A stretch of DNA of 64,000 bases from positions 186,001 through 250,000 of the forward strand of contig NZ_FNDY01000003.1 of the NCBI RefSeq assembly GCF_900099895.1, read 5' to 3'. The position numbers and the translations under genes were made by a program. Position 1 is the stretch's first letter. Each line of letters starts with the position of its first letter. Of the stretch, positions 1 through 8,673 are shown one piece after another. This stretch comes from Paenibacillus naphthalenovorans (GTDB taxonomy: Bacteria; Bacillota; Bacilli; Paenibacillales; NBRC-103111). The notes under the pieces were generated by a model that saw only the letters and a program-made list of their open reading frames with translations, was not told the origin of the DNA and did not search any database.

Positions 1-2
1 AA

Positions 3-527
3 TTCCTTGTGGCCAAAGGCATATCCACGCACTGGATGCCGAGGATTCTTACCTTAATCGATCCTTCCGCCGCGACCAACGATGCGAAATATCATGTGGA
101 CAATGCGATTCGCGCCATTGGCTCCGGATCCTTGGTAGGGGAAAGCTATCTGCAGGGAACATCCATTCACAGCGGGTTTATTCCCGTTGCCTATACGGAT
201 TCCATCTTTGTAGTGGTAGGAGAAGAGTTCGGTTTTGTCGGCTCTTCGATTTTGCTGCTTATGTATTTTGTCCTGATTTACCGCATGATTCTGATTTGTC
301 TTTATTGTAATAATTATACCGGCTCATACATGATTATCGGCATTGTCTCCATGCTGGTCTATCAAGTGTTCCAGAATGTCGGAATGATGATCGGCATTAT
401 GCCGCTCACGGGAATTACGCTTCCCTTCATCAGCTACGGGGGCACCTCGCTGCTGATTAATATGGTCGCGATGGGATTGGTGATGAGCGTCCGTCTGCAT
501 GACGATAAACTGCTCGATGAGGAATGA
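3..527 (+). CDS. SEDS-family (FtsW/RodA/SpoVE) protein, 3' part only
   Basis: The reading frame is already open at the left edge, so only the last 174 or so codons of an integral-membrane SEDS protein are present. SEDS proteins polymerise peptidoglycan glycan strands together with a class B penicillin-binding protein. The visible part has the conserved extracytoplasmic segment with VAYTDSIF and VGEEFGFVG, then transmembrane helices, then the family motif LPFISYGGTS near the C-terminus. The gene ends in a short charged tail (HDDKLLDEE). The next gene is spoIVFA, and in B. subtilis the mre/min cluster lies upstream of spoIVFA, so a shape or division role is likely. Whether it is RodA, FtsW or SpoVE cannot be decided from this fragment. 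Two terminator-like hairpins follow it. Confidence 0.88.
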   Translation, partial: FLVAKGISTHWMPRILTLIDPSAATNDAKYHVDNAIRAIGSGSLVGESYLQGTSIHSGFIPVAYTDSIFVVVGEEFGFVGSSILLLMYFVLIYRMILICLYCNNYTGSYMIIGIVSMLVYQVFQNVGMMIGIMPLTGITLPFISYGGTSLLINMVAMGLVMSVRLHDDKLLDEE

Positions 528-551
528 TGCGGCATCGGCAAATTCGGAAGT

Positions 552-588
552 AAAGGGACTTTGCGGCAAGTGGTCCGCCAAGTCCTTT
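552..588 (+). terminator. Hairpin terminator after the SEDS gene
   Basis: The arms AAAGGGACTTTGCGG and CCGCCAAGTCCTTT pair with one or two mismatches around a short loop and end in a T-run. It lies 25 bases after the stop codon and is a likely intrinsic terminator. Confidence 0.6.
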
Positions 589-621
589 TGGCATGCCGTC
601 ATCATCGCTAATTCTAAAAGC

Positions 622-660
622 AGGGTGGGGAGCCGTGTTCACGGCGCCTCATCCTTTTTC
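622..660 (+). terminator. Second hairpin terminator upstream of spoIVFA
   Basis: GGGTGGGGAGCCGTG pairs with CACGGCGCCTCATCC across a tiny loop and is followed by TTTTT. With the hairpin at 552-588 it would separate the vegetative SEDS transcript from the sporulation pair downstream. Confidence 0.6.
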
Positions 661-718
661 ATTATAAGGTGCGGAAAAGGACCGCAAACCTTCTTGCTGC
701 CGAGTGCCGTTGGAACTC

Positions 719-747
719 GTATATTTGCGGGTACAAGCTCATAGGAT
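719..747 (+). promoter_or_regulatory. Candidate sigma-E promoter for spoIVFAB
   Basis: GTATATT at 719-725 and CATAGGAT at 740-747 are 14 bases apart. They resemble the sigma-E -35 (about ATATT) and -10 (CATACAAT-like) elements, and the spoIVF genes are sigma-E-controlled in B. subtilis. The site lies 38 bases before the spoIVFA start. This is a pattern match only. Confidence 0.4.
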
Positions 748-785
748 GGAATAGGCAAGCTCTTGCGGCAAGGGGGAGTATTGGG

Positions 786-1664
786 ATGGAGACGAGGAAA
801 AACGTTCGCGAGCGGCGGATGGAAAAAATCCGTAAGCTTCAGGAAGGCGGTCCGCGCCGTAGGTATGGGGGGCCGGAACCTTCTTATATGGAATTTCCGG
901 CCGAGAGGAGCTTAAATGGGCCGGAAATGGATTGGGGCAGGGCGATAGAACATCGGCATGATCCCGAGGTGGAATGGAAGCGCAAGCTGCAGCGGGAGTG
1001 GTCGCGGTATGAGCATTCCTACGAAGAAAACGGCGGAGGCCCGTCAGAGCCTCGGACAAACCGTTTGGCCGTCCGAATCATGCTGAGCGGTGTTTTATTT
1101 GCTTTGGTGTGGGGCATGTTTCAAGTGGAGCACCCGTTGGCTAATAAAGGAAAAGAAGTGGTAACGGGCGCGCTGACGGAGTCGATCGACACAGCCTTCC
1201 TCTCCGCTTGGTATGAGGTTACGTTCGGCAGCGTACCGTCCTTCCTGCCCGTATTCGATTCGTCAAAGCATCAGGATGCGCAGAAAGTGTCCGCTGGCTC
1301 CAGGCATTATTTCCCTCCTGTCCAGGGGAAATTGATCGCTGCCTTTACTCCCGTTCAAGGAGGAGTACTTGTAGAGGCAAAGACGGGAACCCCGGTATCG
1401 GCTCTGGACACGGGGCTCGTTACCTTTGCGGGGCTGAGGGAGGATACGGGGTTTACGGTCGTTCTTCGCCACTCGTCAGGCATGGAATCGGTCTATGGGC
1501 AGCTGGAGCAGGGGAAAGTGAAAGTCGGGGATTGGATCAAAGGAGGAGAAACGATCGGAACGGTATCCCCGCCGCGGCAGGGACAATCGTCCGGATCGCT
1601 TTATTTTGCCGTTTCAAAAGACGGCAATCCTGTCGATCCGACGGACGTGGTCCCTTTTGATTAG
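786..1664 (+). CDS. spoIVFA: Stage IV sporulation protein FA (LytM-like, inactive)
   Basis: 292 residues. In B. subtilis SpoIVFA tethers and inhibits the SpoIVFB protease together with BofA in the outer forespore membrane. A long charged cytoplasmic N-terminus (residues 1-90) is followed by one membrane helix at about 94-112, then a linker and a C-terminal LytM/M23-like barrel (about 185-285). The usual metal-binding HxH of active M23 peptidases is absent: the equivalent strand reads LYFAVSKDG, so the domain is probably structural. The ATG at 786 was chosen over upstream starts because AAGGGGGAG precedes it at good spacing. It overlaps or abuts spoIVFB, and bofC, whose product acts in the same checkpoint, is at 23798. 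Confidence 0.85.
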   Translation: METRKNVRERRMEKIRKLQEGGPRRRYGGPEPSYMEFPAERSLNGPEMDWGRAIEHRHDPEVEWKRKLQREWSRYEHSYEENGGGPSEPRTNRLAVRIMLSGVLFALVWGMFQVEHPLANKGKEVVTGALTESIDTAFLSAWYEVTFGSVPSFLPVFDSSKHQDAQKVSAGSRHYFPPVQGKLIAAFTPVQGGVLVEAKTGTPVSALDTGLVTFAGLREDTGFTVVLRHSSGMESVYGQLEQGKVKVGDWIKGGETIGTVSPPRQGQSSGSLYFAVSKDGNPVDPTDVVPFD

Positions 1665-2562
1665 GGGAAAAAGGCTGTCCTGGAATGTCTGGTACGGGGT
1701 CAAATACCGTTTTCACCCGCTCTTTTCCATCATGCTGCTGATCTCCGTGCTGACGGGATATTTTATCGAAACAGCTACCTTATTCGGCATCGTATTTATT
1801 CATGAAATGGGCCATGTCGTTGCCGCCAAAAGCTTCGGCTGGCGTGTGAAGGAAGTACAGCTTCTGCCTTTCGGCGGGGTGGCGGTAGTAGAGGAGCCGG
1901 GCGGCGTACCCGCCGTCCAGGATCTGGTTGTTGCCTTGGCCGGACCTCTGCAGAACCTTTGGATGATGCTGGTCGCGGTTGTGCTTACGGCTTATGGCCT
2001 GCTCCCGGCGGAATGGGGAGCCTATTTTGTCAAAGCGAATCTGCTTATTGCGCTTTTTAATCTTCTGCCGGTGCTGCCGCTGGACGGCGGGAAGGTCATG
2101 CAGACACTGGTCGGATTATGGCTGCCCTACCAAAAGACGCTGCAGGTTGCCGCCGTAGCCAGCCTGCTGCTCAGTGTGCTGCTGATCGCCGCATCCGCCT
2201 TTCATTTGTCGACGGAGCAGGGCGGCATTCAGCTCAACTGGCTGATGATTGGTTTATTTTTATGCTTCTCGAATTGGTACGAGTTACGGGGACTTCCTTA
2301 CCGGTTCATGCGTTTTTTGGTTCACAGGGAGTCGCGGCTCAAAAAAGCATGGGTGCAGGGGGCCCCCGCCGGACCGATTGTGGTTCACGGCCGGCGCAAA
2401 GTGGCGGACGTGGTGCGTTTGTTTATGCGGGATCGCTATCATTTGATTTATGTGCTTGACGATCACGGGTATATCAGCCATGTTTTACCCGAACGTACGC
2501 TGCTCGAATCTTATTTTGACGAGACAAAAAGAGGAAGGGCGGTTTCCGAGCTTTTCGTCTGA
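1657..2562 (+). CDS. spoIVFB: Stage IV sporulation protein FB (site-2 protease)
   Basis: Intramembrane zinc metalloprotease that releases mature sigma-K from pro-sigma-K during sporulation. The zinc motif HEMGH lies at residues 49-53 in a membrane helix, and the distal ligand is in LPLDGGK (Asp about 143), both diagnostic of the S2P/M50B family. Several more hydrophobic helices follow, and a C-terminal CBS-like cytosolic domain occupies about residues 235-300. The start is uncertain: TTG at 1657 overlaps the spoIVFA stop by 8 bases, while a CTG at 1675 sits behind a better AGGGG ribosome site. Either way translation is probably coupled to spoIVFA. Confidence 0.9.
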   Translation: MIRGKRLSWNVWYGVKYRFHPLFSIMLLISVLTGYFIETATLFGIVFIHEMGHVVAAKSFGWRVKEVQLLPFGGVAVVEEPGGVPAVQDLVVALAGPLQNLWMMLVAVVLTAYGLLPAEWGAYFVKANLLIALFNLLPVLPLDGGKVMQTLVGLWLPYQKTLQVAAVASLLLSVLLIAASAFHLSTEQGGIQLNWLMIGLFLCFSNWYELRGLPYRFMRFLVHRESRLKKAWVQGAPAGPIVVHGRRKVADVVRLFMRDRYHLIYVLDDHGYISHVLPERTLLESYFDETKRGRAVSELFV

Positions 2563-2598
2563 GGAATATGGTACAATAAGGCCGAGGTGTTGCTGGAC

Positions 2599-3837
2599 AT
2601 GAAACGGATATGGGTCAATAGCGATGATGAGCATACCGAGGTCGCCGTTCTGGAGAGCGGCAAGCTGATGGAATATTATAAAGGAAAGCGGAATCAGGGC
2701 CAGCTGGCCGGCAACATTTATATCGGGCTGGTCGTCCGGGTGCTGCAGGGCATGCAGTCGGCCTTTGTCGATGTCGGCCTTGAGAAGAACGGATTCCTGT
2801 ATATCGACGATGTATTGCCGGCCCATATGGACAGGCAGCCGAAGGAAAAGCCGTCCATTCATGATTTGGTCAAGGAAGGACAGCAAATTATGGTACAAGT
2901 CGTCAAGGAACCTGTCGGAAATAAAGGTGCCAAGGTGACGACGCACTATTCCATCCCGGGCCGTTACGGGGTGTACATGCCGCATGCCGATTATATCGGC
3001 GTCTCACGCAAGATTGAAAACCCGGCGGACAGGGACCGGCTGAAACGGATAGCGGAGCGGCATTTACAACCTGGCGAAGGCTTTGTCGTACGGACGGCGG
3101 CTCTCAGGGAATCGGAAGAAGCGCTTGCCGCCGACCTGATCGAGCTGCGCGGACGCTACCGCCAGCTGGAGGAAGCCGCCAAGCTGGACGCGCCGGCGCC
3201 GCGTTTGCTATACAGCGATTTGGAGATGCTTCCCAGACTCATTCGCGATTTGTTCCGGGACGATGTTCAGGAGCTCATTGTGACCTCCGAACGAACGCTG
3301 CAGGAAATTCGCGGACTGATTCCCGCCGGTTCTTCAGGGCTTGCGGACAGAGTGAAGCTGCAGTCGGCAACGGATCGGTCCATCGGGGAATCGGTTGCCA
3401 GGCAGCTGGAGAACGGGTTGAAACGCAAGGTATGGCTGGATAACGGGGGGTATTTGATTATAGACCGGACAGAAGCGCTGACCGTATTTGATGTGAATAC
3501 GGGGAAATATACCGGAACGATCGATTTGGAGCGCACGGTGTTCGATACGAACATGGAGGCGGCGCGGGAAATTGCCCGGCTCCTGCGGCTGAGAGATATC
3601 GGGGGACTGATCATCATTGATTTTATCGATATGGAAACGGACGATTACCGGCAAGCGGTGCTTGAAGAGCTCATTCGGGAAACGAGGAAGGACCGTACCA
3701 AAACGGTGGTTGTCGGCTGGACTAGGCTTGGTCTTGTTGAACTGACCCGCAAAAAGGTCCGCGACAGCATGGAAACGACAGCGCCGGAGCCGTGTTCGGC
3801 TTGCGGCGGCAGCGGCTTTGCCGATTTCATAAAATAG
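2599..3837 (+). CDS. rng: Ribonuclease E/G family endoribonuclease
   Basis: 412 residues, the catalytic core length of RNase G. These enzymes cut single-stranded, AU-rich RNA with a preference for 5' monophosphate ends and act in rRNA maturation and mRNA decay. An S1 RNA-binding fold lies near residues 35-115. The two metal-binding aspartates of the DNase I-like subdomain appear in FDVNTGKYTG (Asp about 298) and IIDFIDM (Asp about 341). A C-terminal CSACGGSG supplies the zinc-link cysteines. The ATG at 2599 is chosen because GAGGTG lies 9 bases upstream. It has no RNase E-type scaffold tail. B. subtilis has no orthologue at this place, where RNase Y does much of this work. Confidence 0.9.
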   Translation: MKRIWVNSDDEHTEVAVLESGKLMEYYKGKRNQGQLAGNIYIGLVVRVLQGMQSAFVDVGLEKNGFLYIDDVLPAHMDRQPKEKPSIHDLVKEGQQIMVQVVKEPVGNKGAKVTTHYSIPGRYGVYMPHADYIGVSRKIENPADRDRLKRIAERHLQPGEGFVVRTAALRESEEALAADLIELRGRYRQLEEAAKLDAPAPRLLYSDLEMLPRLIRDLFRDDVQELIVTSERTLQEIRGLIPAGSSGLADRVKLQSATDRSIGESVARQLENGLKRKVWLDNGGYLIIDRTEALTVFDVNTGKYTGTIDLERTVFDTNMEAAREIARLLRLRDIGGLIIIDFIDMETDDYRQAVLEELIRETRKDRTKTVVVGWTRLGLVELTRKKVRDSMETTAPEPCSACGGSGFADFIK

Positions 3838-3840
3838 GCG

Positions 3841-3870
3841 TTGCATTGAAAGACCGTTATGTGATAAGAT
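3841..3870 (+). promoter_or_regulatory. Possible sigma-A promoter for rplU-prp-rpmA
   Basis: TTGCAT at 3841-3846 and TAAGAT at 3865-3870 are 18 bases apart, directly after rng and before the L21 leader. The match is moderate. Confidence 0.4.
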
Positions 3871-3874
3871 ATTT

Positions 3875-3985
3875 TAGTGTGTTGCTATAGCATGCTGTAA
3901 CCGCGCGAAGCGGGTCATGAAGCATAAGGCCTTAAAGGTCTTATCACCTGGCTTTAGGCGAGTCTGAGACATGGGGAGGTGCAAC
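3875..3985 (+). ncRNA. Ribosomal protein L21 leader (cis-regulatory RNA)
   Basis: The 149-base gap between rng and rplU holds a structured leader. The segment TGCTGTAACCGCGCGAAGCGGGTCATG contains a small CCGC/GCGG hairpin, and the AAGGCCTTAAAGGTCTT segment can form another, as expected for the Firmicutes L21 leader found upstream of rplU. The family is thought to allow autoregulation by L21. The assignment rests on position and recognisable pieces; a covariance-model search would settle it. Confidence 0.65.
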
Positions 3986-3986
3986 A

Positions 3987-4298
3987 ATGTACGCAATTAT
4001 TGAAACAGGTGGAAAGCAGTACAAGGTTCAGGAAGGCGATGTTGTATACGTCGAGAAGCTGAACGCAGGCGAAGGCGAAGCGGTGAAATTTGACCGTGTG
4101 CTGGCCGTTTCCAAAGATAGCGGTTTGGTGGTTGGCGCTCCGCTGGTTTCCGGCGCTTCGGTTTCCGGGAAAGTGGAGAAGCACGGCAAAGGCGAGAAAA
4201 TCATCGTTTACAAGTATAAAGCGAAGAAAAACTATCGCCGCAAGCAAGGTCATCGTCAACCTTACACGAAAGTTGTCATCGAGAAGATCGAGGCGTAA
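3987..4298 (+). CDS. rplU: 50S ribosomal protein L21
   Basis: 103 residues, the normal length. L21 binds 23S rRNA on the large subunit near L20. The protein starts [14 protein letters not shown] and ends in the basic tail with [13 protein letters not shown], both characteristic. GGGGAGGTG gives a strong ribosome site 6 bases before the ATG. It is followed by prp and rpmA at short spacing, the order conserved across Firmicutes. Confidence 0.98.
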   Translation: MYAIIETGGKQYKVQEGDVVYVEKLNAGEGEAVKFDRVLAVSKDSGLVVGAPLVSGASVSGKVEKHGKGEKIIVYKYKAKKNYRRKQGHRQPYTKVVIEKIEA

Positions 4299-4304
4299 GA
4301 AACC

Positions 4305-4631
4305 GTGATTCGGATCGAGATTTATCGTGGACAGGACGGACGGATTGAACGCTTTAGCGTGGAAGGTCATGCAGAGTATGACGAACCCGGTAAGGATATT
4401 GTCTGTGCCGGTGTCTCTGCCGTTACTGTCGGGGCGGTAAATGCCGTTGAAGCTTTAACGGGACACGTGCTGGGCACCGATATGGAGCATGGTTTGCTTC
4501 TGGTGACCATTCCCAAAGAGCTGGAAGCGGAAATTGACGCAAAGATGCAGCTACTGCTGGAAGGTATGGTAGTCATGCTGCAAACCATAGAACAATCGTA
4601 TGGCGCATATATAGCAATAACATATCATTGA
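4305..4631 (+). CDS. prp: Ribosomal-processing cysteine protease Prp
   Basis: 108 residues, GTG start 6 bases after rplU. Prp (formerly YsxB) removes the N-terminal extension of L27 so that the large subunit can mature. The catalytic pair is visible at His22 (VEGHAEY) and Cys34 (DIVCAGVS), the positions described for the Staphylococcus aureus enzyme. It sits between the genes for L21 and its substrate L27. Firmicutes that encode Prp also carry the L27 extension, and the extension is present here. Confidence 0.95.
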   Translation: MIRIEIYRGQDGRIERFSVEGHAEYDEPGKDIVCAGVSAVTVGAVNAVEALTGHVLGTDMEHGLLLVTIPKELEAEIDAKMQLLLEGMVVMLQTIEQSYGAYIAITYH

Positions 4632-4650
4632 AGTAAGGAGGTAGTCAGAC

Positions 4651-4962
4651 ATGTTGCAATTAAATCTTCAGTTGTTCGCATCCAAGAAGGGTGTAGGTTC
4701 CACGAAGAACGGCCGTGACAGTATTGCGAAGCGTCTTGGCGTGAAGCGTGCCGACGGGCAAAAGGTAACGGCAGGCAGCATCCTGGTGCGTCAACGCGGA
4801 ACGAAAATTCACCCGGGCAACAATGTGGGTATCGGCTCCGACGATACGCTTTTTGCAAAGGTTGAAGGCATTGTGAAATTCGAGCGTTATGGCCGCGACC
4901 GCAAGAAAGTGAGCGTCTACCCTGTGACGACTGCTCCGGTAGCCGCCGCGGTAGAAGTGTAA
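4651..4962 (+). CDS. rpmA: 50S ribosomal protein L27 with cleavable N-terminal extension
   Basis: 103 residues. L27 reaches the peptidyl-transferase centre through its N-terminus. The protein starts with the hydrophobic extension LQLNLQLFA followed by [14 protein letters not shown], so the Prp cleavage site between FA and SKKG is evident. The rest is the standard L27 fold ([23 protein letters not shown]). AAGGAGG lies upstream of the ATG. A rho-independent terminator follows, closing the rplU-prp-rpmA operon. Confidence 0.98.
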   Translation: MLQLNLQLFASKKGVGSTKNGRDSIAKRLGVKRADGQKVTAGSILVRQRGTKIHPGNNVGIGSDDTLFAKVEGIVKFERYGRDRKKVSVYPVTTAPVAAAVEV

Positions 4963-4981
4963 ATTACCCGTCAACGACCAA

Positions 4982-5013
4982 AACCCTGGCGATCGATGTT
5001 CGCCGGGGTTTTT
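4982..5013 (+). terminator. Intrinsic terminator after rpmA
   Basis: AACCCTGGCGA pairs with TCGCCGGGGTT around a 7-base loop and is followed by TTTTT-like sequence. It ends the ribosomal-protein operon before spo0B. Confidence 0.85.
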
Positions 5014-5158
5014 CTGCTTCTGAAACGGATTTGTTGCCGGGGACTGAGTCGTCGGATGAAGGTCCGGTTTGAACGGTTTGGACAATAGGATGAGTTTTGA
5101 TGGCCGAAATGATATACTGTATGGATGAAGGATGAACCGGAAACGGAGAGATAAAGGC

Positions 5159-5800
5159 ATGACATTGGAACCTCAAGGCCGTACCTCTATAACCGATCCC
5201 TTGAATGACGATCCGGACCAGCGTATACTTCGTTTGTTTAACCACTACCGTCACGATTGGATGAACGATATTCAAATTCTCATGGGATACGTGCAGTTAA
5301 AAAAGTATGATAAATTATCACCGTTAATGGAGAAAATAAAAGCGAAAGTACAACAGGAAAGCTATATTTCCAAGCTGGGAATTCCCCATCTGATCCTGCA
5401 TCTGCTGACATTTCAAGCCGAGGTGAAGGAGCTTGCGCTTGACATCCGGTTAGAAGAAGAAGTTCACCTTTCGGAGTTGGAGTATCCGGAGGCATCCGCC
5501 GAAGAGATTATTGCGGTGCTTGATGCATTTAAAGAAGAGGCGACAGCTTCAATGGAAGATGAAAGCTTTCTTGTTCTTCGTCTAAGCCGCGAAGGGCAGC
5601 GGCTGCTGCTGACGGCTGTATATGAAGGAGCTTACATCAACGAGCGCATAGCACAAAAGGAAGCGCAGCTAAATGCCAAACGGCTGGCTGAAGGCGGTTC
5701 AAAGCTCGAGGCGCAAAATGGGGAACGTAAGATCGTATGGAAGCTTTATTGGACCTACGCGGATGTGATACATAAAGAGGGTGACTGTGATGTTTGTTGA
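5159..5800 (+). CDS. spo0B: Sporulation initiation phosphotransferase Spo0B
   Basis: 213 residues. Spo0B passes phosphate from Spo0F to Spo0A in the sporulation phosphorelay. The N-terminal helical hairpin has the phosphoacceptor motif [10 protein letters not shown], with the histidine at about residue 32, followed by a degenerate ATPase-like C-terminal domain without obvious N/G boxes. GGAGAG lies 8 bases before the ATG at 5159, which is preferred to the ATG at 5132 that has no spacing from its purine stretch. The stop codon overlaps the start of obg by 11 bases, as in B. subtilis, so the two are co-translated. Confidence 0.88.
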   Translation: MTLEPQGRTSITDPLNDDPDQRILRLFNHYRHDWMNDIQILMGYVQLKKYDKLSPLMEKIKAKVQQESYISKLGIPHLILHLLTFQAEVKELALDIRLEEEVHLSELEYPEASAEEIIAVLDAFKEEATASMEDESFLVLRLSREGQRLLLTAVYEGAYINERIAQKEAQLNAKRLAEGGSKLEAQNGERKIVWKLYWTYADVIHKEGDCDVC

Positions 5801-7091
5801 TAAGGCCAAGATTTATGTGAAGGGCGGCGACGGAGGCGACGGATTGGTTGCTTTCCGGAGGGAAAAGTACGTTCCGGAAGGCGGTCCCGCAGGAGGCGAC
5901 GGAGGCGACGGAGGCGACGTCATTTTTCGTGTTGATGAGGGACTTCGTACCTTGGTTGATTTTCGCTATCAAAAGCATTTTAAAGCGCAGCGCGGCGAAA
6001 AAGGCCGCAACAAAAGCCAGCACGGAGCGAATGCGGAGGATCTGATTGTACGAGTGCCTCCGGGCACCGTTGTTATCGATGATGATACGCAGGAAATCAT
6101 CGCCGATCTGACGCGGCACGGCCAAGAGGTCGTTGTTGCCAAAGGAGGACGCGGCGGCCGTGGGAATACCCGCTTTGCGACGGCGAACAATACGGCTCCC
6201 GAAATCGCTGAGAACGGTGAGGAAGGCGAAGAGCGCTGGGTGGTGCTGGAGCTCAAGGTAATGGCCGACGTGGGCCTGGTAGGCTTTCCGAGCGTGGGGA
6301 AATCGACCCTGTTATCCGTTGTATCCGGGGCCAAGCCGAAGATCGGGGCGTACCATTTTACGACGCTTACGCCAAATTTGGGCGTTGTCGAGGTCGGGGA
6401 CGGACGCAGTTTTGTGATGGCCGATCTTCCGGGCCTTATCGAAGGGGCGCACGAAGGCGTCGGCCTGGGGCACGAATTTTTGCGTCATGTCGAGCGCACC
6501 CGCATCATCGTCCATGTCGTGGATATGGCGGGTACGGAAGGCCGCGATCCTTTCGAGGATTGGGAAAAAATCAACGGTGAGCTGAAACTTTATAACGCCA
6601 AGCTGGAAGAACGCCCTCAGATCATTGCAGCCAATAAAATGGATATGCCCGGTGCGGAGGAGCATTTGGCCGAGTTTAAGCGGCGGCTTGCCGAAACGGG
6701 CCGTGATGTGACGATATGCCCGATCTCGGCTATAGCGAAAAGCGGTGTGCAGGAATTGCTGTATAAAGTGGCCGACCAGCTGGAAACGATTCCTGAAATG
6801 CCTCTGGTGGAAGAATTGGCTGACTTATCGGAGCGTAAGGTATATCGGCTGGAAAGGGAAGAAGGGGAAGACTTTACCATTCGCCGGGATAACGAGGCTT
6901 TTGTTATTGAAAGTCCAAGTATAGAGAAACTGATCAAACGGACCAACTTCAGCACTCATGAATCCGTTATGCGATTTGCCCGTATTTTAAGAAAGAAAGG
7001 GATCGACGCAGCACTTCGCGAACGCGGCGCCAAGGATGGTCAAACGATCCGAATCGGTGATTATGAATTTGAGTTCGTGGAGCAGGAATAG
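5790..7091 (+). CDS. obg: GTPase Obg/CgtA
   Basis: 433 residues. An essential GTPase that binds the 50S subunit and takes part in ribosome assembly, the stress response and sporulation initiation. The glycine-rich OBG fold occupies residues 1-158, with many GGDGGDG runs. The G domain follows with P-loop GFPSVGKST at about 165, switch region [16 protein letters not shown], and NKMD. The OCT domain is C-terminal (about 355-433). The ATG at 5790 has AGAGGG 8 bases upstream and lies inside the end of spo0B. A strong terminator follows. Confidence 0.98.
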   Translation: MFVDKAKIYVKGGDGGDGLVAFRREKYVPEGGPAGGDGGDGGDVIFRVDEGLRTLVDFRYQKHFKAQRGEKGRNKSQHGANAEDLIVRVPPGTVVIDDDTQEIIADLTRHGQEVVVAKGGRGGRGNTRFATANNTAPEIAENGEEGEERWVVLELKVMADVGLVGFPSVGKSTLLSVVSGAKPKIGAYHFTTLTPNLGVVEVGDGRSFVMADLPGLIEGAHEGVGLGHEFLRHVERTRIIVHVVDMAGTEGRDPFEDWEKINGELKLYNAKLEERPQIIAANKMDMPGAEEHLAEFKRRLAETGRDVTICPISAIAKSGVQELLYKVADQLETIPEMPLVEELADLSERKVYRLEREEGEDFTIRRDNEAFVIESPSIEKLIKRTNFSTHESVMRFARILRKKGIDAALRERGAKDGQTIRIGDYEFEFVEQE

Positions 7092-7116
7092 GATGACCGA
7101 TAGCGAACTTGCCGCC

Positions 7117-7161
7117 AACACCAATCTTTCATGTCACAAACATGTTAGGTTGGTGTTTTTT
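7117..7161 (+). terminator. Intrinsic terminator after obg
   Basis: AACACCAA at 7117-7124 pairs with TTGGTGTT at 7150-7157, with an inner CATG/CATG stem, and ends in T5. It isolates spo0B-obg from the nitrate module. Confidence 0.85.
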
Positions 7162-7237
7162 ATTGTGAATAAACACGTACATTAATATTTAGAATTGAAT
7201 CTAATGTTCGTCAATAAACAGAAATAAGTAGTAAAAT

Positions 7238-7321
7238 ATGAATCATTAAAATATTCATCAAGAAAAACATGAACTTTTTTTCGGGAAACCTATTGAACTT
7301 TCTGTTTTCCGATTGTATAGT
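7238..7321 (+). promoter_or_regulatory. narK promoter with upstream inverted repeat
   Basis: TTGAAC (7293-7298) and TATAGT (7316-7321) are 17 bases apart, a good sigma-A promoter about 78 bases before narK. Upstream, ATGAAT (7238-7243) and ATTCAT (7253-7258) form an inverted repeat that could bind a regulator. The whole 237-base gap from 7162 is AT-rich and holds no open reading frame that I would call. Confidence 0.6.
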
Positions 7322-7398
7322 ATAACCATGTAATTAATCTTTACACAAACTAGACAAAAAGAGAGAAAACAAGGTAAAATTATGGGAGGTAGAGTGGA

Positions 7399-8631
7399 GT
7401 GGATCTAAAAAACTTTCGCAAGGCAGGTCATTTCCCAAGTTTATTGTCATCATTCCTCTATTTTGATGTCAGTTTTATGATTTGGGTTCTTTGCGGGGCG
7501 CTTTCGCTGTACATTACTAAGGATTTTAACCTGACGGATGCCCAGAAAGCGACGATGGTCGCCATTCCGACGCTCGGCGGCTCCCTGTTCCGGATTCCGA
7601 TGGGGATTCTGGCCGATCGGATCGGCTCCCGGAAAGCAGGCATCATCGGGATGGTGCTGACGATCATTCCGCTTCTGTGGGGTTGGCTTGGCGGCACAAG
7701 CTTCAGCCAGCTGCAAGCTCTGGGCTTTCTTCTGGGTATTGCGGGAGCAAGCTTCGCCGTATCCCTCTCTCTGGCCAGCCGCTGGTATCCGCCGCAGTAT
7801 CAAGGGCTTGCGATGGGAATCGCCGGAGCAGGCAACAGCGGTACGGCACTGGCAACCTTCTTTGGACCGCAGCTGGCGGCCTCGTACGGTTGGCACAACG
7901 TATTCGGAATGGCGATCATTCCGCTTGTTCTCGTACTGATCGCATTTACCCTGATGGCAAAGGACAGTCCGAATCAGCCGGAACCCAAAAAGCTTAAGGA
8001 TTATTTAGCCGCCTTCAAATATGCCGACACCTGGTGGTTTTGCGTATTCTATGCCGTTACGTTCGGAGGATTCGTCGGATTTTCCAGTTATTTCAGCATT
8101 TTCTTTTACGATGTGTACGGGGATCAAACGGTACAGGGCGGAATTACCCGGGTGGAAGTCGGCTATCTTGTGACGATTACGGTCATTGCCGGCAGCTTCT
8201 TCCGGCCGGTCGGAGGCTATATCGCCGACCGTATTGGCGGCATGCGCTTCATGCTGGGGTTGTATTCGGCCGTGGCGCTCTGCGCTTTCGCCATCTCGAC
8301 AATGCCGGGCTCCTTTATGGTTATGCTGGTATTGACAAGTATTATGATGGCATGCCTGGGCATGGGCAACGGCTCGCTGTTCCAGATCGTGCCTCAACGC
8401 TTTCCTAAAGAAATCGGAGTGGTGACGGGGATCATAGGGGCAGCGGGCGGTTTGGGCGGATTCTTGCTGCCCAACAACATATTGGGTCCGTTAAAGCAGG
8501 CGACGGGAACACACGTGACCGGCTTTATCGTGGTGGCTTCCATCGTACTGGTCGTTACGCTTGTGTTTTACGCGGTGACCCGCAGCTGGAGGAAGTCCTG
8601 GGCTACGACGGACTCGGGCGTCAATTTTTAA
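7399..8631 (+). CDS. narK: Nitrate/nitrite transporter, MFS NNP family
   Basis: 410 residues with about 12 hydrophobic helices. Members import nitrate or exchange nitrate and nitrite. The two glycine-rich NNP signatures are visible: GIAGAGNSGTA in helix 5 and GAAGGLGGFLLP in helix 11, and the MFS loop motif reads GILADRIGSRKAG. The GTG start at 7399 is preferred because GGGAGGT lies 8 bases upstream. It has its own promoter, and its stop is followed 42 bases later by the nitrate reductase gene, so the two are probably one operon. It could equally be named nasA; assimilatory use is inferred from the neighbouring reductase. Confidence 0.88.
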   Translation: MDLKNFRKAGHFPSLLSSFLYFDVSFMIWVLCGALSLYITKDFNLTDAQKATMVAIPTLGGSLFRIPMGILADRIGSRKAGIIGMVLTIIPLLWGWLGGTSFSQLQALGFLLGIAGASFAVSLSLASRWYPPQYQGLAMGIAGAGNSGTALATFFGPQLAASYGWHNVFGMAIIPLVLVLIAFTLMAKDSPNQPEPKKLKDYLAAFKYADTWWFCVFYAVTFGGFVGFSSYFSIFFYDVYGDQTVQGGITRVEVGYLVTITVIAGSFFRPVGGYIADRIGGMRFMLGLYSAVALCAFAISTMPGSFMVMLVLTSIMMACLGMGNGSLFQIVPQRFPKEIGVVTGIIGAAGGLGGFLLPNNILGPLKQATGTHVTGFIVVASIVLVVTLVFYAVTRSWRKSWATTDSGVNF

Positions 8632-8673
8632 TCGAAAGCTACTTAGGTGAACGATAAGGTGCGTGAAAGAACG

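Noticed and set aside
7164-7180. Possible FNR box TGTGAATAAACACG upstream of narK
   Set aside because: Only one half matches the TGTGA-N6-TCACA consensus, and it lies over 100 bases from the promoter.
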